This document shows, in pieces, positions 33,874 to 43,848 of a stretch of DNA of 64,000 bases. Made by a program: the position numbers and the translations under genes. Below the pieces are notes generated by a model that was not told where the DNA came from, searched no databases, and was given only the letters and a program-made list of their open reading frames with translations. This stretch comes from Halapricum salinum. GTDB lineage: Archaea; Halobacteriota; Halobacteria; Halobacteriales; Haloarculaceae. Location of the stretch: assembly GCF_004799665.1 (NCBI RefSeq), contig NZ_CP031310.1, positions 2,224,887 through 2,288,886 of the forward strand, read 5' to 3'. Numbering within the stretch: position 1 is the first letter of the stretch; each line of letters starts with the position of its first letter.

Positions 33874-35103
33874 TTACGTGTTTTGCCACCACTGCCCTGG
33901 ATACCCCGCCTCAGTAGTGGTCGTGGCGTGGGCGATCAAAAGCCGAAGCGTATGGTATTGGCAGAGGGCGATTATGAACACTAGCTGATAGCGTTGTCGA
34001 GCACCCTGAAACCGTGTCGACATCGCGAAGGTGACGACCAGCAGCCCGAAAAAGACGAAGAGATATCTGGTCGGTTTGTGTTCGAGAGCGAGGCGAGCGA
34101 ATCCGTAACAAAACGCCGCGAATGCGACCCAGTGAAACACGGCGGCAAACTCCAAGAAGAGATAGTTCGGTTCGACCCCCCACGGACGAGGAGACAGTGA
34201 CACTTTGAGGAGGCCAAAGGGCAGTGACACAGGGTCCAATCGGCTCACGGCCGTCTCCCAAAACCGGGTGAAGACAGGCACGGACTGGACCGCTAGTATT
34301 GCGACCGGCGTTCCGACGAGGCCGAGTATCGGGATGACGTATCGTGGCACCCAGCGGTACAGAAGCCAGAGGCTGGTGGTCGCAAGCAGAACGGCGATGA
34401 TGTAAAATCGCACCCACCACAGGAGGATCAGACTGCCAGTCATGATCGACAGGTGAAAGACTACTGCTCGCCAGGAGAACGTCGAGCGTTGATCGAGACG
34501 GAAGAAGTGATAGATGTAGGCGACTGCGAGACACATCGCAATGGTGCCCTTGAGATTGAGGACCGACGTCCACGCGAGGATATCCCAGTGGAGCAGAAAG
34601 AACACCAGAAACCAGTTACTGTACGACTCTGAAAACCCGAGCGAGTAGAGCAACTTCGTCACGTAGACGCCGACGATCACTGTCAGAAAAACGTTCAGCA
34701 GGACGGGCGAGTGGTAGTACGGCCCGAACAGATACTGGGCGAGGAGGTTCCACCAGTAATAGAAGACGTGTGTCCCGCCGACGGGTTCCCAGAGCATGCT
34801 CATCCCATCCTGCGAAAATAGGATCGTGAGCGGGTCGTACCCCGATTCGAGGACGTGCCGACTCCAGAGATAGTACGTCACGTCGTCTTTGATTGTGAAG
34901 GCAGGCGCTTTTGCGACTATCACCTGCCCTCCCGCAGAAACGGAGCCTTCTAGATCGAATACGAAGGTGAAGTACAAAACGGGCAGAGTAAATTTGATCG
35001 CGGCCACAGTGATCGCGAGCCAGCGCGGGAGATACACTCGAAGAAATAAAAAAGAGACCGTCGCCAGAAAGACGGCCGTGAGAAACAGCGATGCAAGAGA
35101 CAT
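33874..35103 (-). CDS. Polytopic membrane protein, polymerase/EpsG-like
   Basis: The product has 409 residues from ATG 35103, which has GGAGG seven bases upstream. A TTG at 35115 is the alternative. About ten membrane segments are spread along the protein. A long loop after the second contains TIKDDVTYYLWSRHVLESGY, then WEPVGGTHVFYYWWNLLAQY. The C-terminus has a conserved-looking FAMSTRFQGARQRYQLVFII segment. Topology and location suit a Wzy/EpsG-like polysaccharide polymerase or an O-antigen-type transferase. No exact family was recognised. It precedes the divergent ABC flippase gene. Confidence 0.65.
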   Translation of the reverse strand: MSLASLFLTAVFLATVSFLFLRVYLPRWLAITVAAIKFTLPVLYFTFVFDLEGSVSAGGQVIVAKAPAFTIKDDVTYYLWSRHVLESGYDPLTILFSQDGMSMLWEPVGGTHVFYYWWNLLAQYLFGPYYHSPVLLNVFLTVIVGVYVTKLLYSLGFSESYSNWFLVFFLLHWDILAWTSVLNLKGTIAMCLAVAYIYHFFRLDQRSTFSWRAVVFHLSIMTGSLILLWWVRFYIIAVLLATTSLWLLYRWVPRYVIPILGLVGTPVAILAVQSVPVFTRFWETAVSRLDPVSLPFGLLKVSLSPRPWGVEPNYLFLEFAAVFHWVAFAAFCYGFARLALEHKPTRYLFVFFGLLVVTFAMSTRFQGARQRYQLVFIIALCQYHTLRLLIAHATTTTEAGYPGQWWQNT

Positions 35104-35270
35104 CGTGTCCTCCAAGTCAAGCCGTGATATTAAATTGTATCGTCCGATCGGTGTCGCATGAGGGCTGAAACGACCTCATCAATTCCTGACGTTGGATCGA
35201 TAGGGCATTCGAACGGAAGTCCGTTTGTGACAGGACAGCTCGGAGTAGACCGCCACCACTTCCCATAGTA

Positions 35271-35285
35271 TATTACCCGGGGTAA
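35271..35285 (+). promoter_or_regulatory. Small inverted repeat in the ABC-transporter promoter
   Basis: TTACC (35273-35277), spacer CGG and GGTAA (35281-35285) overlap an AT-rich TAGTATATTA box about 35-45 bases before the ATG at 35318. It could be an operator over the TATA box. The repeat is short, so confidence is low. Confidence 0.35.
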
Positions 35286-35317
35286 GTAACGTGTCCAGTA
35301 CGAGTCGATAGTTACGT

Positions 35318-37102
35318 ATGGACGAGAACCCCTCTCTCCGTGATAAATTTAGGGCGATTTACCGTGTTGGCTTGTATAGGCCGGCGACAACAGCCGGGAT
35401 TATTGTTCTGAGTGTCTTTGCTGCCGTGCTCGAAGGGATCGGTCTGAGTTTCTTGCTGCCGATCATCGAGGTCGCACAGTCCGGGGCCGGTGCGAGAGAC
35501 GCTGGCGGGCTGGTCGGGGTGTTCGTCACGCTGTACGATACACTGGGTATTCCGTTCGAGCTGGGATTCATCGTCGCAGGCGTTGGGGCAGTGATGGTCC
35601 TCCGCTACACGTCGAGCTTCTTGGTTGCGTGGCTCCGAGCATCGCTGCGGACGAACTATGTTCGACACCTCCAGACCGAAGCGTTCGATGCGACGCTTGA
35701 TACCCGTGTCGCGTACTTCGATCAGGAGGGTTCGGACGACATCCTGAACGCAATCGTCACGCAAGCGAAATACGCTGGGTGGGTCGTCGATTACCTCGTT
35801 CGGCTGGTGCAGGAAACGCTCCTGTCTCTCATGTACCTCGGGATCGCCTTGTATCTGGCACCGACCCTCACGATCGTGTCGGCGGTCGTTCTCGGTGGCC
35901 TGACGCTTCTCATCCGAGGTGTAATACAGTCGGGATACGCTGTGGGAGACCGAGTGGCAGATGCCAACGAGCGGGTCCAACAAGCAGTACAGGCAGGAAC
36001 GCAGGGAATCCGCGACGTCAAGCTATTCGGAATGGCCGACGAGTTACGGACTGACTTTCAGGAATCGATCGACCAGTTTGCCCGGGAGACGATTCGACTG
36101 CGCCGGAACGAGGCAGCGATGGACAACGCCTACCAGTTGGGAACGGCACTGACCGTGTTCGGACTCATCTACGCAGCACTGGAGTTTACCTCGCTCTCGC
36201 TGGGCGGCCTCGGCGTGTTTTTGTTCGCTATGTTCAGGCTTGCGCCACGGGTCAGTACACTCAACAACTGGGCGTACAAGATCGAAGGGCGATTACCTCA
36301 TCTGGTCCGTACTCAACAGTTCACTGAAGAGCTAGACGCATTTGCCGAACCGACCGATGCCGAGGGGCAAGTCCCCGAACGGATAGATTACACTGCCTTC
36401 GAAAACGTCGCCTTCGAGTACGCGACGGGAGAGCGTGTCCTCGACGGTGTGCATTTCGGTGTCGACCGCGGAGAATTCGTCGCGTTCGTCGGTCCGTCAG
36501 GGGCAGGGAAGTCGACGATCGTCTCGCTGTTGACGCGGCTGTACGAACCGACCGACGGGCAGATCACCGCGGACGGCATCCCGATCGACGAGTTCGACGT
36601 TCGGGAGTGGCGTTCCCGAGTCGCCGTCGTCAGACAGCAGCCGTTCATCTTCAACGACACGCTCCGGTACAACGTCACGATCGGCAACCGCGAGGCCTCC
36701 GACGAGCAGATCGAACGCGTGTGTGAAATCGCGCAGGTCACGGAATTTCTGGACGACCTTCCCAACGGCTACGACACTGAACTCGGCGACGACGGCGTTC
36801 GGCTTTCCGGTGGCCAGCGTCAGCGCGTCGCCATCGCTCGGGCACTACTAACGGACGCGGACTTGCTCGTTCTCGACGAAGCGACCAGTGATCTGGACTC
36901 GAACATCGAGGAGACCGTCCACGAGGCGATCGAAGCGATGGACCGCGACTACGCGATGCTCGTCATCGCACACCGGCTCTCGACTGTCATCAACGCAGAT
37001 CAGATCTACACCGTCGTCGACGGGGAGATTGTCGAGTCTGGAAGTCATCAGGAGTTGCTGGCCGAGGAAGGCGAATACGCGAGCCTGTATCAGACGCAGT
37101 AG
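35318..37102 (+). CDS. ABC transporter, fused permease-ATPase (flippase-like)
   Basis: This is a 594-residue half-transporter. Residues 20-330 hold six membrane helices of the type-IV exporter fold (TTAGIIVLSVFAAVLEGIGL at the start, WVVDYLVRLVQETLLSLMYL mid-domain). The nucleotide-binding domain has Walker A GPSGAGKST near 392, Q-loop VRQQPFIFNDTLRYN, signature LSGGQRQRVAIARALL and Walker B LLVLDEATSDLDSN, then AHRLSTV. Homologous PglK/MsbA-type proteins flip lipid-linked oligosaccharides or lipids as dimers. In this glycan locus a lipid-linked-oligosaccharide flippase is the likeliest role. Confidence 0.85.
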   Translation: MDENPSLRDKFRAIYRVGLYRPATTAGIIVLSVFAAVLEGIGLSFLLPIIEVAQSGAGARDAGGLVGVFVTLYDTLGIPFELGFIVAGVGAVMVLRYTSSFLVAWLRASLRTNYVRHLQTEAFDATLDTRVAYFDQEGSDDILNAIVTQAKYAGWVVDYLVRLVQETLLSLMYLGIALYLAPTLTIVSAVVLGGLTLLIRGVIQSGYAVGDRVADANERVQQAVQAGTQGIRDVKLFGMADELRTDFQESIDQFARETIRLRRNEAAMDNAYQLGTALTVFGLIYAALEFTSLSLGGLGVFLFAMFRLAPRVSTLNNWAYKIEGRLPHLVRTQQFTEELDAFAEPTDAEGQVPERIDYTAFENVAFEYATGERVLDGVHFGVDRGEFVAFVGPSGAGKSTIVSLLTRLYEPTDGQITADGIPIDEFDVREWRSRVAVVRQQPFIFNDTLRYNVTIGNREASDEQIERVCEIAQVTEFLDDLPNGYDTELGDDGVRLSGGQRQRVAIARALLTDADLLVLDEATSDLDSNIEETVHEAIEAMDRDYAMLVIAHRLSTVINADQIYTVVDGEIVESGSHQELLAEEGEYASLYQTQ

Positions 37103-37150
37103 ATTCTCAATGCACAGGCTTGGTCTTTGACTAACAGCTGTTCCAACTAT

Positions 37151-38023
37151 TCACTCTGCTTCATAGACCCTTCGAGCAAATACAATCTCGTCACCCCACC
37201 ATGGGGCTTCACTTTTCACCCGGCACTCATATCCCGAAGATTCTAACATCTGGACGATATCCTTCTGAACTGATTCACCATACCTTTCAGGCCCTGCATC
37301 GACAGCTATCTTCCCGACGTCAATCTCGTCATTGAGAACACCTTCGATAATTTCAATTTCAACACCTTCAGCCTCTACCTTCAAAAAATCAATGTGGGTT
37401 ATGCCTTCGCAAGCGACGAGTTCAGGGACAGTATTCGCAGCCACATTATAGGATGTTGTATTTGTGCCCATTTTCGGCGTTAGGAGTGTGTTCTTACTAG
37501 GACGTGTCGAAGTGTTTAGTTCTACAACATCTTCACATTTCCAAGCTGCTTTAGGTACAATTGATATGTTTGAGTAATCAGACACGTTATCATATAGTAC
37601 ATTGTTAATTGATGCGAAGGGATCAATAGCCACTACCTTTTTGGCTTTTTTTGTGGCGACGAGAGAAAACGTACCGATATATGCCCCGACGTCCACTACG
37701 ACATCTCCCTTCTCTACCTCAACGAATCCCTCATAAGAGTACATCTCTGAGAGCATCTGCTTATGCCGATCTGAGCCCAAGTGAATACCAGAGAGTGTTT
37801 CGGAAATGTTTGGAATCTTTCTTTTACGTCTCAATGTTAGAGGTGAAAATAGCAGCCAGTTTCCATCACGTGTCGGATATGCAATCACTCCCTCGTTGAA
37901 TAGGAGTAGTCCCCAGTTGTACAGTGTTGTTGGGAGAATCACTCGAGATATTGCAGCTACGAGAGCTATAGCACCCTTCTCTGTGAATATTTCATGAGCT
38001 GAAGATAACTTCTCTCGAAACAT
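37151..38023 (-). CDS. FkbM-family methyltransferase
   Basis: The 290-residue SAM-dependent enzyme has the FkbM core: VVVDVGAYIGTFSLVATKKA near residue 105, KVVAIDPFASINNVL, IDFLKVEAEGVEIEIIEGVL and IAVDAGPERYGESVQKDIVQ. It likely methylates a sugar hydroxyl in the surface glycan. The gene is much richer in A and T than the neighbouring ABC gene, with codons such as AAA and ATA, and lies convergent to it with a 48-bp gap. The first of the AT-rich genes, it marks the edge of what looks like transferred DNA. Confidence 0.8.
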   Translation of the reverse strand: MFREKLSSAHEIFTEKGAIALVAAISRVILPTTLYNWGLLLFNEGVIAYPTRDGNWLLFSPLTLRRKRKIPNISETLSGIHLGSDRHKQMLSEMYSYEGFVEVEKGDVVVDVGAYIGTFSLVATKKAKKVVAIDPFASINNVLYDNVSDYSNISIVPKAAWKCEDVVELNTSTRPSKNTLLTPKMGTNTTSYNVAANTVPELVACEGITHIDFLKVEAEGVEIEIIEGVLNDEIDVGKIAVDAGPERYGESVQKDIVQMLESSGYECRVKSEAPWWGDEIVFARRVYEAE

Positions 38024-38258
38024 AACTACTGAATTCCTCGGACCATCTTATCACACAAAGCCTTCATTGACCTCAAGATGGTGTGTAGTACACTCTCATA
38101 GAATAAAAATATGAATCCCTTCAGTATCGAATCTGTTCCCGGATTGCAGATCTTGGGCCAAATATAGAGCCACCGAATATTTTCCAAAATATCCATCATC
38201 AAAGTATCATTTTGAAAGTACACAAAAGAAATTTAAGATAGAGAATGAAACCATCGAT

Positions 38259-39581
38259 ATGACCTCTAAGCCAAATATATTATTGTTCTCTATTGATAGT
38301 TTGCGGAGGGATTTTTGTACAGTGTATAATGAGTCGGAGAAAACGACACCGTTCCTTAGCTCATTTTCCAATGACTGCCACGTATTCCAAAAGGCGATAT
38401 CCCCCTCAATATGGACACTGGCTGTACATACTTCCCTATTCACTGGCCTGTATCCAAGAGAACATTCAATAAATGATAAAGATCAGATTCTAGGTGATCA
38501 CCCAACTATCGCAGAATTGGCGACTAAGGCGGGATACACAGCAAAATCATTTGGGTTCAATGGATGGCTCAGACAAGGAGCAACGCTACGTGGCTGGGAA
38601 CATACGAAAACCGATCCATGGCCTCTTCCGGATGGGTTAGGACACTATGCAAAAAAGATCTATAATAACTTATCAAGACGTACTTTCACTCATAAACCAG
38701 AAGACGAGCACACAATATCGAAGGCTCTAGATGAGATTCGAGAGATTAATGAGCCTTTTTCAATGTTTGTTCATCTTCAAGGGGCACATTATAAATATCG
38801 ACCAAATTATACCGCGTATCGACGGTTTAGCGATGGAGGGCGAAGAATGATGTATTCGTGCTCGAAGAAACAGCAGAAGGTGTATAATAGCAAAGTGGGG
38901 AGATATATACAGAACGATATGACTCAGTCGGAACGCGAGGAGGTCTTAAATATGTATCGGGGGGAAATTTCTATCATTGACGATCTCCTGTCGGATTTCA
39001 TTAATACCTTCCGCGAACAAAGACCAGAAGAATACGAGAACACGATAATAGTCCTCTTTTCTGATCATGGGGAATTATTTGGAGAAGATGGAATATATGG
39101 GCATAATTTCTCAATGAATGACGGGCTTATTCGAGTTCCCTTAATTATTTATGATCCAATCAATGCGATTGATGAGTGTAGCCAAGAATCGATAGTACAA
39201 CTCAACGATTTATATCCGACCCTGTCAAGAATTTGTGGATTTGACGCGCCAGGCACTAATAGTACAGATCTCAATGATGATCGTGAGTATGCATTTGTGC
39301 ATTATGAAGCCGCTCAGTCAATGTACGCGAATATGTTGGGGGAAATGAAAGAAAAAAATATACATAAAGATAAAATTCCTCCACGGGAATTATATTCAAT
39401 TTGGAAAAATGAAAACACGAAGAGAGTGTTAGATCCAAATCAGAACAAGCTAGATAAGGACGACATTCTAGTAAGTAGATTGAACGACCATCTGCAAAGT
39501 TTGGATCGGTTGCAGCGTAGAGGAAACGAGACTGCGTCAGACGAAGTACTAGATAACCTCAGAGAGATGGGATATCTATAG
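38259..39581 (+). CDS. Sulfatase-family (alkaline phosphatase superfamily) enzyme
   Basis: The product has 440 residues. The N-terminus NILLFSIDSLRRDFC is the metal-binding Asp strand. The usual sulfatase C/S-x-P-x-R is replaced by SPSIWTLAVHTSLFTGLYPR, where the Thr after Trp is the likely nucleophile position, as in phospho- or sulfo-transferring relatives. IVLFSDHGELFGEDGIYGHN supplies the C-terminal Asp-His metal ligands. The last residues, EVLDNLREMGYL, are a tail common in haloarchaeal members. It may remove or transfer sulfate or a phospho-group on the glycan. The gene is very AT-rich. Confidence 0.8.
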   Translation: MTSKPNILLFSIDSLRRDFCTVYNESEKTTPFLSSFSNDCHVFQKAISPSIWTLAVHTSLFTGLYPREHSINDKDQILGDHPTIAELATKAGYTAKSFGFNGWLRQGATLRGWEHTKTDPWPLPDGLGHYAKKIYNNLSRRTFTHKPEDEHTISKALDEIREINEPFSMFVHLQGAHYKYRPNYTAYRRFSDGGRRMMYSCSKKQQKVYNSKVGRYIQNDMTQSEREEVLNMYRGEISIIDDLLSDFINTFREQRPEEYENTIIVLFSDHGELFGEDGIYGHNFSMNDGLIRVPLIIYDPINAIDECSQESIVQLNDLYPTLSRICGFDAPGTNSTDLNDDREYAFVHYEAAQSMYANMLGEMKEKNIHKDKIPPRELYSIWKNENTKRVLDPNQNKLDKDDILVSRLNDHLQSLDRLQRRGNETASDEVLDNLREMGYL

Positions 39582-39700
39582 ACTCAGTAGGTATAGGAAC
39601 TGGGGGTCCGAAAGATGAGCTATCTTGGATGATAACACCCATTTCATTGGCTAATAACTACCCGAAGTGATAAAATAGTAGAAAGGCAACCAGAATATGA

Positions 39701-41533
39701 ATGTGCGGAATCGTCGGCGAGATCTCGCAAGATGGAATCGATATTTCTACTTTCTCGTCAATGCGGGATGAACTCTCACATCGAGGACCTGATGGCGCTG
39801 GCCTCTACACAAATGAAACCGAAACGGTAGCACTCGGATTTCGACGACTCGCCATCATCGATCTCTCAGATGCGGGTATGCAACCAATGGCGAACGAAGA
39901 CGAAACGGTGTATCTCGTATTTAATGGTGAAATCTACAATTATCGGACGCTGCGTGACGACCTCCAGTCTGCCGGGCACGAATTTACCAGTCAAACGGAC
40001 TCGGAAGTCATCCTGCACGGCTATGAGGAGTGGGGAGTCGATGTTCTGGATCGTCTAGAGGGTATGTTTGCGTTCGGGATTTGGGATGAGCAAGCTGAAC
40101 GCCTATTCCTTGGTCGAGACCCGTTTGGTATCAAACCACTCCACTATTATTCTACAGACGATCGCTTCGTTTTTGCATCGGAACTCAAGGCGATAGTCGC
40201 AGACGAGACTGTTCCACGCGAAATATCTCCAGCAGGACTCCAGAGCTATCTCACGTACAGGTACATTCCGGCTCCACAGACGATCTGGCAAGGCATTAAG
40301 AAGATACCTCCTGGCCACTATCTCGTGTACGATGGCACCGAAGCCGAAGTGACTCCCTACTGGAACTCTTCGACGTATCTTGATAATAAACAGATCCCCG
40401 AAGAGCAGGCGGTTGAGACGTTGGATGAAACGTTGAAAAATTCGGTGAGGAAACACCTCGTCAGCGACGTCCCGGTCGGAGTCCTTCTCAGTGGGGGTAT
40501 CGATTCGAGCACGGTCGCGGCACTGGCTTCGAAGTCGCAACCAGGGTTGTCTGCGTATTCGATGGGGTTCGAAGGAGCCGATGACGAACTCGAATACGCC
40601 CGTCTGGTAGCGTCGGAGTTCGACCTCGATCAAACCGAAGAAGTACTCGGCCCGGATGAGTTAGACGGTCTGCTTGACGAAATTCTATACTACTACGACG
40701 AACCACTGGCCGATAGTTCGATCTTCCCGACCTTCTTGTTGATGTCGCGCGTGAGTCAAAACCTCAAGGTCGCACTCGCTGGAGATGGCGGTGACGAACT
40801 ATTTGCGGGATATCGATGGTATGACCGATATCTCAGATACAAGCGATTGAATCCGATAGCCGAGGTGATGCGTCCACTCCACAAAGCGATCAAAACAGTC
40901 AATGCCCGTGCACAGAGCGAACTTATGCAGTCTGTAGAGTGGCGTGTACAGCTGGCGAGTCTTACGGGCCTTTCACAGTATCAGATGGCGATGCATCCCC
41001 CGATTGAATCACAATGGATCGATCGAATCGTCAGTGACGAATTAAAATCTGATTCGGCCGAAGATGTCGTTACACGGTACTCGGCCCCGTCTATGAATAT
41101 AAAAGACCTCCAGCATTTGGATCTGAACACATTCCTCCCAAACGACATTCTCGTCAAGGTTGACCGGGCCAGTATGGCTCATTCGTTGGAGGTTCGCGTC
41201 CCACTTCTGGACAGGTCAGTAGCAGAATACAGTCTGGGACTTGAGGAGGAGTTGATATACAAAGACAATAACAAAAAGCACCTCTTGAAGCAAGTAGCAC
41301 GGAGCTATCTTCCGGATCGGATCGTCGATCGACCAAAATCCGGGTTCGGTGCGCCACTACAGGAGATGGGCTTCATAGACAAATATAAGGAAGTGTTACG
41401 AGAGTCGGTAGCAGCATCAGATGGTGTCTTTGAGCAGGAGGGGCTTGACGAGTTTCTCGATGCCGATCCCCCGAGTAATAGTTTGTTCAAGTTAATTCTG
41501 TTCGAATTATGGTATCGTCGTTGGGCAGCGTGA
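39701..41533 (+). CDS. Asparagine synthase (glutamine-hydrolysing)-type amidotransferase
   Basis: The product has 610 residues. MCGIVGEI exposes Cys2 as the glutaminase nucleophile. SHRGPDGAGLY, FNGEIYNYRTLR and SDSE-like residues complete the N-terminal domain. The synthetase domain has the ATP pyrophosphatase loop LLSGGIDSSTVAALAS near 264, then ALAGDGGDELFAGYRWYDRY. Members inside glycan loci often convert a uronic acid carboxylate to an amide rather than make asparagine. This location suggests that role, but both fit the sequence. It is convergent, base to base, with the following glycosyltransferase. Confidence 0.85.
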   Translation: MCGIVGEISQDGIDISTFSSMRDELSHRGPDGAGLYTNETETVALGFRRLAIIDLSDAGMQPMANEDETVYLVFNGEIYNYRTLRDDLQSAGHEFTSQTDSEVILHGYEEWGVDVLDRLEGMFAFGIWDEQAERLFLGRDPFGIKPLHYYSTDDRFVFASELKAIVADETVPREISPAGLQSYLTYRYIPAPQTIWQGIKKIPPGHYLVYDGTEAEVTPYWNSSTYLDNKQIPEEQAVETLDETLKNSVRKHLVSDVPVGVLLSGGIDSSTVAALASKSQPGLSAYSMGFEGADDELEYARLVASEFDLDQTEEVLGPDELDGLLDEILYYYDEPLADSSIFPTFLLMSRVSQNLKVALAGDGGDELFAGYRWYDRYLRYKRLNPIAEVMRPLHKAIKTVNARAQSELMQSVEWRVQLASLTGLSQYQMAMHPPIESQWIDRIVSDELKSDSAEDVVTRYSAPSMNIKDLQHLDLNTFLPNDILVKVDRASMAHSLEVRVPLLDRSVAEYSLGLEEELIYKDNNKKHLLKQVARSYLPDRIVDRPKSGFGAPLQEMGFIDKYKEVLRESVAASDGVFEQEGLDEFLDADPPSNSLFKLILFELWYRRWAA

Positions 41534-42685
41534 TCACAGCTGCTGAATAAACGATATGATGTTTTTTGCTCGTTGTTCCCAGGTATATTGTCTCACTTCG
41601 CTTGAGGCATTCTCGACCAGCGACTCATATAGTGATTCCTCCGAGAACAGTTTGTTCACATTCTGTGCCAGTTCAGGTGGTGATTCTGGAGGGACAAGAA
41701 GCGAATTGTGACCGTCGGTGAGTACTTCACCCAAGATGTCGAGGTCACTAGCGACGATCGGACGCTTTGCAGCCATATATTCGAATAATTTCAGGGGAGA
41801 AAGGGAATCACGAGCCTCGGTTGTATATGGTGCTATAAGTACGTCTGCAGCGACCTGATACAGGGGTATCGATCCGGGCTCAACGAAACCGGTAAACACT
41901 ACGTTACTCGGTTCACCGACGCGTTGCTTGATTCGCTCGATATCCGTGTCGAATCCACCGACAATGTACACTGTCGCCTCGATGTCCGGTGCTGCTTTGA
42001 CCAACGTCTGTACACCCTTGCTCGGGTACAGATGTCCGGTATACATCACGACTTTCTCGTCAGCAGGGATACCAAGCCTATCACGAGCCTCCGATTTAGT
42101 GATACTGTCGTACTGCTCTAGGTCAACTCCATCCGGTGCGACGAAACACTTCTCGGTCGGAACTCCATATTCGCGCTGGTCGAACTGTTTGAGTGAGTGT
42201 GTGATACAAACGATTCCGTCGATAGATCGATACAGTCTCGGCTGAAGATGAGCAGAGAGTTCGTCGTGATGCTCGAATACCATCGTTGGTTGTTTCCGTG
42301 CTGGCAGCAATCGGCTCAACTCATTAAAAAAGAAGAGTCCGTAATAGTTTCTAGAATAAACGACATCTGAAGCCGTCAATTCCCCCTTCAATAGACGAGC
42401 AGTGAGTGCCCCCGACAGTGAGACGGCCATCGAAAGTACACCTATCTGTGGGACAGAGTCGATATACCCTCGGAGATCTGGGACGGTTTCGATTTCGAAT
42501 CTCGTAGTTAGTCCATAGTATTCCTGTACATCTTCCCATTGAACCCGTTTTCCAAACGTTCCATAGCTTGGATGAAGGAAGTGAACAGATTCACCAGAAC
42601 GTTCGAATGCTTGACACATCCTCATTTGTTGTATCGTGTGGGCTTTTTTCCCTGGTAGATCGGCATCTGAAATGTAGTATATCAA
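41534..42685 (-). CDS. Family-4 glycosyltransferase
   Basis: The 383-residue GT-B enzyme has an N-terminal acceptor domain with DADLPGKKAHTIQQMRMCQA. The C-terminal donor domain carries VMYTGHLYPSKGVQTLVKAA, TGFVEPGSIPLYQVAADVLI and the E-x7-E segment SPLKLFEYMAAKRPIVASDL. It probably adds one sugar to the growing lipid-linked glycan. Base composition is intermediate between the AT-rich and GC-rich blocks. The AT-rich 221-bp gap upstream (42686-42906) has no gene and may hold its promoter. Confidence 0.85.
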   Translation of the reverse strand: MIYYISDADLPGKKAHTIQQMRMCQAFERSGESVHFLHPSYGTFGKRVQWEDVQEYYGLTTRFEIETVPDLRGYIDSVPQIGVLSMAVSLSGALTARLLKGELTASDVVYSRNYYGLFFFNELSRLLPARKQPTMVFEHHDELSAHLQPRLYRSIDGIVCITHSLKQFDQREYGVPTEKCFVAPDGVDLEQYDSITKSEARDRLGIPADEKVVMYTGHLYPSKGVQTLVKAAPDIEATVYIVGGFDTDIERIKQRVGEPSNVVFTGFVEPGSIPLYQVAADVLIAPYTTEARDSLSPLKLFEYMAAKRPIVASDLDILGEVLTDGHNSLLVPPESPPELAQNVNKLFSEESLYESLVENASSEVRQYTWEQRAKNIISFIQQL

Positions 42686-42906
42686 GGTATCACAAAATCA
42701 GCATTCGTGGCGTTATATATTTATCTCCGAGGACGGGTCCCTCCCAAAAATAAGTTAGAGTGATTCGGTCCTTATATGTATTAAAAATACATCTAAGCAG
42801 ATTCAAAATACATAGATAAATTGACCGTCAGACATTCAAACCCGGACATATTGAAAATCTGTCCAGTTAAGAAGTCTAATTTATTCACGAACAAAAATAA
42901 ATGCAA

Positions 42907-43848
42907 TCAACTCACATCTGACAGTCGTCTCTCTCGTAGTCTATCATAAAAGAATAGAGTGATGCCGAGTGGCGACGCAAGAATACAAACGAGAACGGCT
43001 GGAAATGGTAGCGAGAGAAATTGACCGATAATGTTTTTTCTTGCCTGTAAGCCAAAACGGGTAAAGTTCGCACCAGATCTGAAGAATTGGAAGGGTGCAT
43101 ATCGAATATAGTCGTCTAAGTTATTACTGAGATTATGTTTATGGTACATAATCATCTCGGGTGCAGATTCAGAGGGTAGCCGTGCAGTAATTTGATCTTC
43201 CTCCGAATCAGAGTGATAAAACAGAATTTTCTCATTTACATAAATATACTCATATTCTCTGGCAATAGAATCCCACACAATATTTTCATCAACCCGAACT
43301 ACTTCGCTTGTGGCTGGGAACGGGAATTGTCTCGCAACTTCAGTTCGAAGGAATCCTGATTTTCCTCCGGAGATGTTGTGAATGTATCGTTTATCTAATG
43401 GATTCGAAATGAATGGGTTTTCCGGAAAACGATCGCCGATCACCTCTCTCTGAGAGTTCACACATAATCCAACAACTCCCGCATAATCGGTACGCTTCTC
43501 ACTAGAAATATCTGTCCAATAATCATAGAGTATCTCGAGAGCCTCGAGTAATAATTCGTCGTCAGAGTCGACGGGATAGAACAGTTCGCCGCGTGCGAGT
43601 TTGAGACCTCGATTGTAATTGTGGTGTTTGCCGATCGTTTCCTGAATTTCGTACCGAATCTCGAAGTCGGCCTCGCTTTGCCACTTCCGGATGAGTTCTG
43701 CAGTCCCATCTTCAGACCCGTGATCCACAACCAGCCACTCGAAATCTTGGAACGTCTGTTCACACAAACTCTCGTAGAGCCGTCCGAGCGTGTGTGCTCG
43801 ATTGTACGTGGGCGTGAAGACTGTAAAGGTGTATTCGTACGATGCCAT
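42907..43848 (-). CDS. Family-2 glycosyltransferase
   Basis: The 313-residue GT-A enzyme has FTVFTPTYNRAHTLGRLYES at the nucleotide-binding start, VVDHGSEDGT as the first acidic turn and LFYPVDSDDELL as the D-x-D metal site near residue 100. A hydrophobic C-terminal segment (FLSLPFPAVLVCILASPLGI) near 285-305 may anchor it to the membrane. The first third is GC-rich while the rest is AT-rich, so the gene may straddle a composition boundary. Sugar specificity is not visible. Confidence 0.8.
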   Translation of the reverse strand: MASYEYTFTVFTPTYNRAHTLGRLYESLCEQTFQDFEWLVVDHGSEDGTAELIRKWQSEADFEIRYEIQETIGKHHNYNRGLKLARGELFYPVDSDDELLLEALEILYDYWTDISSEKRTDYAGVVGLCVNSQREVIGDRFPENPFISNPLDKRYIHNISGGKSGFLRTEVARQFPFPATSEVVRVDENIVWDSIAREYEYIYVNEKILFYHSDSEEDQITARLPSESAPEMIMYHKHNLSNNLDDYIRYAPFQFFRSGANFTRFGLQARKNIIGQFLSLPFPAVLVCILASPLGITLFFYDRLRERRLSDVS

